The notes below the pieces were generated by a model. The model made no database searches, was not told the DNA's origin, and saw nothing but the letters and a program-made list of their open reading frames with translations. Positions 55,362 to 64,000 of a stretch of DNA of 64,000 nucleotides are shown here, in pieces (position 1 is the first letter of the stretch; the number at the start of each line of letters is the position of its first letter). Origin of the DNA: Chlorocebus sabaeus (lineage: Eukaryota > Chordata > Mammalia > Primates > Cercopithecidae); NCBI RefSeq assembly GCF_047675955.1, contig NC_132919.1, forward strand, positions 66,196,816 to 66,260,815, written 5' to 3'. The translations under genes were made by a program, and so were the position numbers.

Positions 55362-55919
55362 TGAAAATAGGTTTAGAAACTTAGAAACCTTTAAACCTAT
55401 AGACTTAGAAACTTAGAAGCTTAGAAACTTAGAGACTTAGAAATTTATAGACTTAGAAGCTCAGAGACTTAGAGACTTAGAAACTTAGAAGTTTAGAAAA
55501 GCCACACCAGGTGGCTATCTAAAAGCACCCACCCAACGACCAGGTGGCCATCTAAAGCACCCGCCTGATGTCCGTGTGGCTATCTAAAACACCCACCCAT
55601 ATTCCTGGAACTCAAACAGAAGAACAAGTCCGGGAAATACCCCGCGCGGGTTCAAACCAGGTTCAAACCAACCAATTAAAGTAAGACATCTCGCTCAGGC
55701 CATAACCTGATCCAATCATCTTGCGCCTCAAGCTTTGTAAAATTTTGTGGTTTTTTGCCTTTATAAACTGTCTGTAACAAGCATTCGGGGTCCTGTGGCC
55801 AACTTCGGACATAGGACCCTAGCGCGCTAGCAATAAATCTCTCCACTGTGACTTCCGTGTCGAGTGGTCTCTCGCGACGACCCCTGCCCAGGAAGGAATC
55901 TAAAAACTAGGTTCCTACA
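55362..55919 (+). mobile_element. Solo LTR, class I (gammaretrovirus-like) ERV
   Basis: 558 bp beginning TGAAAATAGG and ending GGTTCCTACA, flanked on both sides by AGCC (55358-55361 and 55920-55923), a 4-bp target duplication typical of gammaretroviral integrases. U3 opens with a minisatellite of about 10-nt ACTTAGAA units (55372-55495). Three roughly 40-nt direct repeats built on CAGGTGGCTATCTAAA (about 55500-55610) follow, as in enhancer repeats. TTTATAAA at 55760-55767 and AATAAA at 55832-55837 mark the promoter and R/U5 border. It is inserted in an Alu, so it is younger than that Alu. No internal viral genes are present; the family was not identified. Confidence 0.8.
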
Positions 55920-55923
55920 AGCC

Positions 55924-55990
55924 ATTACTCCCCAACCTGGGGGGTGACAGAGTGAAAGAGTGAGACCCTGTCTTAAAAAAAAAAAAAAGG
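55924..55990 (+). mobile_element. Alu, right part (split by the solo LTR)
   Basis: Resumes after the duplicated AGCC with ATTACTCCCCAACCTGGG, then AGTGAGACCCTGTC and poly(A). Confidence 0.85.
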
Positions 55991-56021
55991 AAGAAAGCAA
56001 AGAAAAAAATGTGTATATATA

Positions 56022-56302
56022 TATATTTTTTTTGAAACAAGGTTTGACTCTCACCCAGACTGGAGTGCAGTGGTGCAATCTCAGCTCACTGCAACCTCTG
56101 CCTCCCAGGCTCAAGCCATCCTCCTGCCTCAGCTTCTCAAGTAGCTGGAACTACAGGCACGTGCCACCAAACCTGTGTTTTTTGTAAAGAAGGGGTCTCA
56201 ATATGTTGCCCAAGCTGGTCTTGAATTCCTGGGTTACAGTGATCCACCCACCTCGGCCTCCCAAAGTGCTGGGATTACAGGTGTGAGTCACCATGACTGG
56301 CC
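56022..56302 (-). mobile_element. Alu after a (TA)n tract
   Basis: TTTTTTTTGAAACAAGGTTT start; ends CATGACTGGCC. Confidence 0.9.
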
Positions 56303-56374
56303 AAAAAAAAGTTGAAGTGTTAAAAAGAAAACTCACCAAGCCATTTTGCATATTTTTCTGGAAAGATACAGAGA

Positions 56375-56382
56375 GATATATA

Positions 56383-56414
<32 letters not shown>

Positions 56415-56575
56415 TACATGTAGAGAGAGAGACAGATAGATTTGGACTATATACCTTATAGTATAAGGTATAACTTTGTTGCAGAAAGGACAAAGGGAAC
56501 TGATTAGGGTTAAGGCGCATATATGTATGTGTATATATGTGTGTGTGTATATATATGTATATATATGTGTGTGTT
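56375..56575. repeat. Two (TG)n/(TA)n microsatellites
   Basis: (TG)n at 56385-56404 with (TA)n edges, and TATG/TGTG blocks at 56517-56575. Confidence 0.88.
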
Positions 56576-56599
56576 TATGTTTTCCCAATTCCTCACACC

Positions 56600-56900
56600 A
56601 CTCCTTTTTATTAATTTTTATTGAGATGTAATTTATACACCATAAATTCACCTATTTAGATAAATGCAGAATTTAGTGGGTTTTAGTATAGTATTCACAA
56701 GGCTGTACAGCCATCACCACTATTTAATTCCAGAACATTTTCATCATCCCAGAAAGAAGCCTCAGAATCACTGACCCTACTCCCCATTTCCTCTCCCATT
56801 TCCTGGCAAGTATTTACTTCCTATGAATTTTCCCATTTGGGACATTTCATATAAATGAAATCATAAAATACATGATTTCACTAAATAAGACTTTTGTGTG
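56600..56900 (-). mobile_element. L1M 3' end, antisense
   Basis: TTTTATTGAGATGTAATTTA, TACAGCCATCACCACTATTT and GGACATTTCATATAAATGAA; continues at 57573. Confidence 0.7.
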
Positions 56901-56915
56901 TGACTTCAAACAGTT

Positions 56916-57215
56916 TTTTTTTTTTTTTTTTTTTGAGACGGAGTCTTGCTCTGTAGCCCGGACTGGAGTGCAGTGGCCGGATCTCCGCTCACTGCAAGCT
57001 CCGCCTCCCGGGTTTACGCCATTCTCCTGCCTCAGCCTCCGGAGTAGCTGGGACTACAGGCGCCCGCCACCTCGCCCGGCTAGTTTTTTGTATTTTTAGT
57101 AGAGACGGGGTTTCACCGTGTTAGCCAGGATGGTCTCGATCTCCTGACCTCGTGATCCGCCCGTCTCGGCCTCCCAAAGTGCTGGGATTACAGGCTTGAG
57201 CCACCGCGCCCGGCC
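56916..57215 (-). mobile_element. Alu, Old World monkey AluYRa-like
   Basis: GTGGCCGGATCTCCGCTCAC and CAGGCTTGAGCC diagnostics. Perfect 15-nt target duplication TGACTTCAAACAGTT (56901-56915 and 57216-57230). Confidence 0.94.
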
Positions 57216-57279
57216 TGACTTCAAACAGTTAAGTAGGCATAACATAACATTTAAACGCTAATCACTGCCCCCTCCCCCT

Positions 57280-57572
57280 ACCTTTTTTTTGAGACAGGGT
57301 CTCACTCTGTCTTCCTAGCTAGAGTGCAGTGGTCTGATCACAGCTCACTGCAGCCTTAACCTCCCCAGGCTCAGGTGATCCTCCTACCTCAGTCTCAGAA
57401 GTAACTGGGACCACAGGCACACACCACCACACCTAGCTAATTTTTGCATTGTTTGTAGAGATAGGATTTTGCTATGTTGCCCAGGCTGATCTTAAACTCA
57501 TGGACTCAAGTGATCCTCCTACCTCGGCCTCCCAAAGTACTGGGATTGCAGGCATCAGCTACCACACCTGGT
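57280..57572 (-). mobile_element. Alu (AluJ-like)
   Basis: TTTTTTTTGAGACAGGGTCT start; CTTCCTAGCTAGAGTGCAGT. Confidence 0.9.
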
Positions 57573-58260
57573 TATCTTTAACTATTTTTAAGTGTATAAT
57601 TCAGTAGTGTTAAGTACATTCACATTGTTGTACAACAAATCTCCAGAACTTTTTCATCCTCCCAAATTGAAACTCTGTACCTATTAAACACTAACTCCCT
57701 ATTCTCTCCTCCCAGCCCACGGTAACCACCTTTCTACTTTGTTTCTATGAATCTGACCACTCTTAAGTACCTCATGTGAGTGGAATCACACAATATTTCT
57801 CCTTCGGTAACTGGCTTATTTCACTTAGCATAACGCCCTCAAGCATTCTCCATGTCAGAATTTTCTTCCTTTCAAGGCTGAAGAATACATCCGTTATATG
57901 GATCAATCACATTTGTGTTATCCATTCATCAGTTAATGCACATGGAGGTTGTTTCCACCTTTTGGTCATTGAGAATAATGCTGCTGCATACATATGTGTA
58001 TACGTTTCTGCATGATTATATGTTTGCAATTCTTTTGACTATGTATGTATGAATAAAATTACTAGGTCATATAGTAGCTCTAAGTTTAACTTTTTGACTA
58101 ACCGCCAAAGTATTTTCCATAGTGCTACATGGTTTTACTTTCTCCAGTTTCCCAAATCTTCTCCAACACTTTTTATTTTTATTTTTTTTAAACAATTACA
58201 CCCATGCTAGTGAATGTGAAGTGGCATCTCATTGTGGTTTGGATTTTATTTTAATTTTTT
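57573..58260 (-). mobile_element. L1M 3' end, antisense (continuation)
   Basis: CAACAAATCTCCAGAACTTT, GAGAATAATGCTGCTGCATA and TGGCATCTCATTGTGGTTTG. Confidence 0.7.
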
Positions 58261-58279
58261 AAATCAAAAAAATATACTT

Positions 58280-58553
58280 GGCCTTAGGTGGTGGCTCACA
58301 CCTGTAATCCCAGCATTTTAGGGGGCCAAGGTGGGTGGATCACCTGTGTTAAGGAGTTTAAGACCAGCCTGGCCAACATGGTGAAACCCCGCCTCTACTA
58401 AAAATACAAAAATTAGCTGGGTGTGGTGGCAGCTGCCTGTAATCCCAGCTACTCAGGAGGCTGAAGCAGGAGAATCACTTGACCCAGGAGGTGGAGGTTG
58501 CCATGAGTTGGAATCGCGCCACTGCACTCCAGCCTGAGAGATGCTGTCCAAAA

Positions 58554-58555
<2 letters not shown>
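58280..58555 (+). mobile_element. Alu
   Basis: GGCCTTAGGTGGTGGCTCAC to GATGCTGTCCAAAA, then a TA/CA microsatellite. Confidence 0.9.
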
Positions 58556-58592
<37 letters not shown>

Positions 58593-58708
58593 TAAAAGTG
58601 TGTATATATATATACACTCCAGCCTGAGAGATGCTGTCCAAAAATATATATATATATACACACACACACACATAAAAGTGTGTGTATATATATATACACA
58701 CACACTTT
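58525..58708 (+). repeat. 90-bp tandem duplication of an Alu tail plus (TA)n(CA)n
   Basis: CACTCCAGCCTGAGAGATGC begins at 58525 and again at 58615; each copy is followed by (TA)n(CA)n and ATAAAAGTGTGT. Confidence 0.9.
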
Positions 58709-58789
58709 TCTAGTATAATAAAATTATTTTACAAAAGAAGTCCATTACTAACACACACTTGCATGCAAAGCACAAGACACATCTAAGGA

Positions 58790-59081
58790 CCGGGTGTGGT
58801 GGCTCACGCCTGTAATCCCAGCACTTTGGGAGGCCAAGGTGGGCAGATCACTTGAGGTCAGGAGTTCCAGACCAGTGTGGCCAACATAGTAAAACCCCAT
58901 CTCTACTAAAAATACAAAAATTAGCGAGGCGTGCTGGTGGTACCTGTAATCCAAGCTGCTCAAGAGGCTAAGGCAGGAGAATCGCTTGAGCCCAGGAGAT
59001 AGAGGTTGCAGTGAGGCAAGATCCCGCCATTGCACTCCAACCTAGGCGACAGCAAGGCTCCGTCTCAAAAAAAAAAAAAAG
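58790..59081 (+). mobile_element. Alu
   Basis: GGACCGGGTGTGGTGGCTCA to A14 tail. Confidence 0.92.
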
Positions 59082-59340
59082 TACTAAAATTAAGTTGCCA
59101 AGAATTTACATGTAGTCCTTTCTACATATAAGACATAAATACCTGACACTTGATTAATTCCCTTCATTCTTCAGCCAGCCTCCCAGGACAAGTCTGGCAA
59201 CGATGCTGACCATCGGGCAAAAGTAATTACCTTTTTCAGTTTATGTTAGGACAATCTACATGGGTTTACATTTGGCTTAATATAATACTACCCTACTTCT
59301 CCAATAAGTATTTAAGCATTTATTTAAAAAAACAAATTTT

Positions 59341-59619
59341 CTGGGCGCGGTGGCTCAAGCCTGTAATCCCAGCACTTTGGGAGTCTGAGGCGGGTGGATC
59401 ACAAAGTCAGGAGATCGAGACCACCCTGGCTAACACAGTGAAACCCCGCCTCTACTAAAAAATACAAAAAACTAGCCTGGCGAGGTGGTGGGCGCCTGGA
59501 GTCCCAGCTGCTCGGGAGGCTGAGGCAGGAGAATGGCGTAAACCCGGGAGGCGGAGCTTGCAGTGAGCTGAGATCCGGCCACTGCACTCCAGCCTGGGCG
59601 ACAGAGCGAGACTCCGCCT

Positions 59620-59653
<34 letters not shown>
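59341..59653 (+). mobile_element. Alu, Old World monkey AluYRa-like, long A tail
   Basis: CTGGGCGCGGTGGCTCAAGC, GAGATCCGGCC, and an uninterrupted run of more than 30 A, which implies recent insertion. Confidence 0.93.
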
Positions 59654-59655
<2 letters not shown>

Positions 59656-61009
59656 CAATTTAACCACTTGTACTACCCTAGTCTCTCTGAGAAAGACATG
59701 CCTTACTTCAAGGAAAAAGGGGTCCTTTTTCCTCACAAACGTTTCCTCATAAACTTTATTTTTTAAATGCTTTTAAAACCAGATTCTAATTTAACTAATC
59801 TAGATTTGCAAAATTATAAAGAAAAAATCTTGCCAGTTGTTGCTTCGGTTATGCTAATTTCACAATTTAGTACATCGCAACTACGTATTTAATACAAAGC
59901 AGCCTTGGTGCGGGGCGGGGGTTGTTTAACAAAATGCATCTCAGCACCAGCCTAGAGAAACTTCTGTGTGAAAACAGAAGAGGGGTTACCATGGAGAAAT
60001 TCGTTACGGATTTTGGGAAGGCTTTTTCCTCAGAAATAGAGTGAAAAGTAAAAGTCGCTGTGTAAGAAATCTGATACTGACGCTGTGTGACAGAAGTTGG
60101 TCCAAAAGTTCATCTTCGGCAATTATGTCTAGATGATCAACTACACATCTTCTGCAACAGGTGACACGAAACCGCATTTCCCAAGCAAGGCAAAGCGATC
60201 AAATGAGTTAAGACGCCTGTTCCTGCGGTCTTATACTTTTATTTTTGATTTAACCAAAACAATTTTGAATCGGATAAATTACCAAATTTGGTTGGGTCTT
60301 GTTTGGCTTTTTGCTTTGCTTTTTAATCAGCCATTTACCAGCAGCTGTTGCACGGGCCCATTAGCACTCGAAGAATAAAAACGAACACACAAGACCAGAT
60401 AAGGTTCCCCTACTAACCCTAATGATCCGTTTCCTTAACACAATTTAAAAACCACAGCTAGGGAAAAAAGGCATGTTTTTGTGTGTGTGTGAGCGCCACA
60501 ATCTGTCCAAATCCTTAATTCCCTTTTAAGGAATAGATATACAATAAAAATCTGAAAGAAACCTCATTAGAAATGCAAAGAGGTTTGCAAAACAAGAGGC
60601 TTCTTTCATTCCAGAAAATCACAGCAAAACAAGGAGAGAAAAATGAATGCAATGGATATGTGTTTGCCAAAGTTTCTATCCTGTCCAGTGGAGACACTGT
60701 ATTGCACACAGGTTTTGAAGAGGAAGAAGAAGGGGTTGGTTGGTGGGGGGAAGAGATCGAGCGAGTGTGGCCTGCAAACTGCAACAATGCAATCTCCATT
60801 TTGAACAGTGCACCTCTTTCCTCTTGTAAATCTAGTATTTTTGCCACTTGATGTGTCCTTGCATTTCCCCCATTTCGGTGGTCAGTGGGGTTGGGCGATC
60901 AGAGCAGGATGCACAGCACAGGAGTGAGCAAGGGGAAGGGGGGAGGGCAGGGGAGGTAGGGAAGGAATCTGCAGCAATTGGGCTGGGTGGGTACCTGCAG
61001 TGCTACTGT
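59654..61009. other. Downstream intergenic stretch without recognisable repeats
   Basis: 1.36 kb with no Alu, L1 or LTR hallmark and several CpGs (GGTGCGGGGCGGGGG near 59910, GACACGAAACCGCATTTCCC near 60163). Short frames (81-110 codons) on both strands lack gene features. It could be an unrecognised conserved element or a distal UTR. Confidence 0.4.
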
Positions 61010-61253
61010 AGGCGGATCCCCTGAGGTCAGGCGTTCGAGACTGGCCTGGCCAACATGATGAAACCCCATCTCTACTAAAAATACAAAAATTATCTGGGCG
61101 TGGAGGCACCCACCTGTAATCCCAGCTACTCAGGAGGCTGAGGCTGGAGAATCGCTTAAACCAGGGAGGTGGAGGTTGCAGTGAGACGAGATCACGCCAC
61201 TGCACTCCAGCCTGGGCAACAAGAGCGAAACTCCGTCTCAAAACAAACAAATA
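61010..61253 (+). mobile_element. 5'-truncated Alu
   Basis: GTAGGCGGATCCCCTGAGGT to CAAAACAAACAAATA. Confidence 0.88.
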
Positions 61254-61605
61254 GGCCGGGCGCGGTGGCTCACGCCTGTAATCCCAGCACTTTGGGAGGC
61301 TGAGGCGGGCGGATCACAAGGTCAGGAGATCGAGACCATCCTGACTTAACACGGTGAAACCCCGTCTCTACTAAAAATACAAAAAAATTAGCCGGGCGTG
61401 GTGGCGGGCGCCTGTAGTCCCAGCTACACGGGAGGCTGAGGCAGGAGAATGGCGTGAACCCGGGAGGCGGAGCTTGCAGTGAGCCGAGATCGCGCCACTG
61501 CTCTCCAGCCTGGGCGGCAGAGCGAGACTCCGTCTCAAAAAAAAAAAAAAACAAAAAAAAAAAAACAAAAAAAACAACAAAAAAACAAAACAAACAAACA
61601 AAAAA
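61254..61605 (+). mobile_element. AluY inserted at the tail of another Alu
   Basis: GGCCGGGCGCGGTGGCTCAC, GAGATCGCGCCACTGC (ordinary AluY), long A-rich (CAAAA)n tail. Confidence 0.93.
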
Positions 61606-61619
61606 TCAAGATGGCTACT

Positions 61620-61929
61620 TTCTTTTTTTCTTTTTTCTTTTTGTTTTTTGAGATGAAGTCTCCCACTTTTGCCAGGCTGGAGTGCAGTGGCACCATCTCA
61701 GCTGACTGCAACTTCTGCCTCCCAGGTTCAAGTGATTCTCCTACCTCAGCCTCCTGTGTAGCTGGGACTACAGGCGCGTGCCACCACACCCAGCTACTTT
61801 TTGTATTTTAAGTAGAGACTGGGTTTCACCATGTTGGCCAGGATGGTCTTGATCTCTTGACCTCATGATCCTCCCGCCTCAGCCTCCCAAAGTGTTGGGA
61901 TTACAGGCGTGAGCCACCACGCCTAGCCA
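61620..61929 (-). mobile_element. Alu
   Basis: T-rich tail, GAGATGAAGTCTCCCACTTT; ends CGCCTAGCC. Confidence 0.92.
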
Positions 61930-62189
61930 AGGCCACTACTTTCTATCAACTCTTTATCATAATTCATTTAATGAAAAAGAGACAAATGACTATATTTTTA
62001 CAGAATGTTAATATTTTTACAGAGATACTGGCAGATGTTGAAGGGCTCTAAAAAACAGAAAATGAAGAGATGCTAGGGTTTTTTCCCCATGATTACAATT
62101 ACAGTACAGTAATGTAAGGCAAGTTTAGAATAAGCCTTATTACTGCTGGTACTCTCAATATTGATTAGTTATTTCATCCTAAATTTCCT
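61930..62189. other. Intergenic spacer
   Basis: AT-rich, nothing recognised. Confidence 0.3.
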
Positions 62190-62495
62190 TTTTTTTTTTT
62201 TTTTTTTTCTCCCCCCTGAGACAGAGGTTTGCTCTGTCGCCCAGGCTGGGGTGCAGTGGCGCAATCTCGGCTCACTGCAACCTCAGCCTGCCGGGTTCAA
62301 ACAATTCTCCTGCCTCAGCCTCCGGAGTAGCTGGGACTGCAAGTGTGTGCCACGATGCCCGGCTAACTTTTTGTATTTTGTTTAGTAGAGATGGAGTTTC
62401 ACCAGGCAGGCTGGTCTCAAACTCCTGACCTTGTGATCCGCCCACCTTGGGCTCCCAAAGTGCTGGAATTACAGACATGAGCCACTGTACCCGGC
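62190..62495 (-). mobile_element. Alu
   Basis: Poly(T), GAGACAGAGGTTTGCTCTGT; ends GTACCCGGCC. Confidence 0.92.
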
Positions 62496-62814
62496 CCTAA
62501 ATATCCTTTTCAAAAATACCATAATCTACCTCACATCTGTAAAAGAGCTAACAGACATATCTGGAAGCTAAAGTGATCTATAACAATTGTAGTGATTTTT
62601 AACAGTTTAAACAAAATGAGTAAATACCATAACCTGGGTATAAAATTTTGTATAAAAAATAATTGGAGTTAAAATTTAACCATTTATACACTTAAATGGA
62701 TGCAATTTATTACGTGTAAGTTATATCTCATTGACGTTAATTAAAAATACTTTGAATGTTTAAAATAAAATTGGAAAAGAGTCAGAACTAGTATCAAAGA
62801 GACCAATGATAAAA
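62496..62814. other. Intergenic, AT-rich
   Basis: Nothing recognised. Confidence 0.3.
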
Positions 62815-63150
62815 ATCATGACTTTAGAATTAAGACAGGTTTGTGTGTTTTAGCTCTGCCACTTACTGTTGTGGCCTTAGGCAAATTACTTCTCTAACTT
62901 TTAGTTTTTGAGGCTAACTGTAGTAGCAATAGAAATAATAGTAGCTAATTATTTATGAAGCACTTATTTTATGAAAGACACTGTGCTAAAGTGCTTTACC
63001 TGAATTATTTCATTTATCCTCTCAACCGTTTATGGAGTATGTACTATTATCACTCATACTGTTTTGTAAATAAATATAAACCAAAGCCCATGGAAGTTAA
63101 ATTAAGATCATAAAGCCAGTACACAGAAGACTAAGGATTAGAATTCAGCT
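62815..63150 (+). mobile_element. MIR-family relics (two adjoining)
   Basis: AGCTCTGCCACTTACTGTTG and GCAAATTACTTCTCTAAC (MIR), then GAAGCACTTATTTTATGAAA and GTGCTTTACCTGAATTATTT (MIRb-like). Confidence 0.65.
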
Positions 63151-64000
63151 GGTCTGATTTCAGAAGCATGGCTATATACAGCCTTCCAAGATGCTATGAG
63201 AATTAAATGATTTGTACATAAAGTGTTTGTAACAGTTTGACATATAAATGCTCAATTTAATGTTACTATGTTATTTTACTTACTATTACACAACTTATCC
63301 CATCCCTCTTAAATACAGCAATGTTTCTAATTTACATGGCCTGTTTTGAATAACTTAATCCAGCAACTTTTTTTTAACTAGATAATATTTACAAGAGAGT
63401 TATATTTGTCAGGTAATTTCATTTGTCTCTTAGTCGAAACTCTTAATAACCAAATTTAACACATCTAATTTGTGACTTACTTTATAAATTTGTTGTGACA
63501 AGATCCTCCATTAATTTTACCATTACAAGGAAAATCTACATTCAATATACAATAAACACCAACTTATTTCTATTCTTTTAAGGATATTATCTATATATTT
63601 CTCTAACAATTTCAGTGATGTTAGCTTACTCGTCTGGTAAATCATTACTGAATAAATGACTGCAGTCCACAACTTGTCCTCATGTGCCAATTCGGTCTCT
63701 GAAGATTTACTATTAAATGATAGAAATATTACTAAGATTCATACAACTAGAAAGAATTATTATAATCAAAAATTTCTATCTTTAGAAGACATCTGGCTTA
63801 GCTTATTTTAATACTTTAGAATGACCTCTTCGGTTTCTACTAAAATTTATAATTTCTTTTCCCATAGATTTTTCCCTTTAGGAGTAATATTAGAATTCTA
63901 AAGTTTTGTACCCTTTACCATGTTCATTGAAGAAGCCTAATTCCTTTTTTACCATAGTAATGGTGCATAGAAGAGTCACTACTGTACTTAAGAAGAGGCA
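63151..64000. other. Intergenic, AT-rich end of window
   Basis: No repeat or gene recognised. Confidence 0.3.

Noticed and set aside
60515..60851. Opposed 92- and 110-codon frames
   Set aside because: Mutual shadows in unique noncoding DNA, with serine/leucine-rich peptides and no family resemblance.

Overview
This is a vertebrate, specifically primate, nuclear sequence. It is AT-rich, with about 57 Alu elements or Alu fragments, antisense L1 fragments, MIR, L2 and hAT relics, and one multi-exon gene with GT-AG introns. Four Alus (26131, 35765, 56916 on minus, 59341) carry changes I associate with the Old World monkey AluYRa-type subfamilies rather than human AluY: 'tcaagcctg' in the 5' part and 'gagatccggcc' in the 3' part. 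The best guess is therefore a cercopithecid monkey (macaque, baboon or vervet type). Species assignment is an inference.

Layout. Positions 1-22285 are intergenic: Alu and L1 debris, hAT relics, one unassigned exon-like segment (19165-19274) and a short GC-box/TATA-like region just before the gene. Positions 22286-54822 hold one plus-strand LRRC37-family gene, for which I traced 11 coding exons. Exon 1 is 3.5 kb and encodes a signal-like hydrophobic N-terminus and a long Pro/Gln/Glu/Thr-rich repeat region. Exons 2-7 are small LRR exons of 72-81 nt, all in phase 2. Exon 8 encodes a cysteine-rich cap, exon 9 (1.8 kb) the conserved LRRC37 C-terminal region, exon 10 the transmembrane helix and exon 11 a short cytoplasmic tail. 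The joined frame is 6069 nt, or 2022 residues plus a stop. Sequence features and an intronic SH3GL1 processed pseudogene (41623-44135, intron 7) point to the LRRC37B locus of the 17q11.2-type region, although parts of the protein look more like LRRC37A.

Positions 54823-64000 hold the 3' UTR and downstream intergenic DNA: a 558-bp solo LTR with a 4-bp target duplication inserted in an Alu, microsatellites, more Alus, a 1.35-kb stretch without recognisable repeats (59654-61009) and an AT-rich end with MIR relics.

No bacterial-type operon, CRISPR array or tRNA/rRNA gene is present. The most notable items are the in-frame repeat expansion of exon 1, a 51-nt tandem duplication forming the cytoplasmic tail, a near-perfect 33-bp fold-back hairpin inside an old L1 in intron 2, the lineage-restricted solo LTR, and the orphan exon-like segment. 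Nearly all ORFs overlapping Alus are repeat shadows and are not listed as genes.
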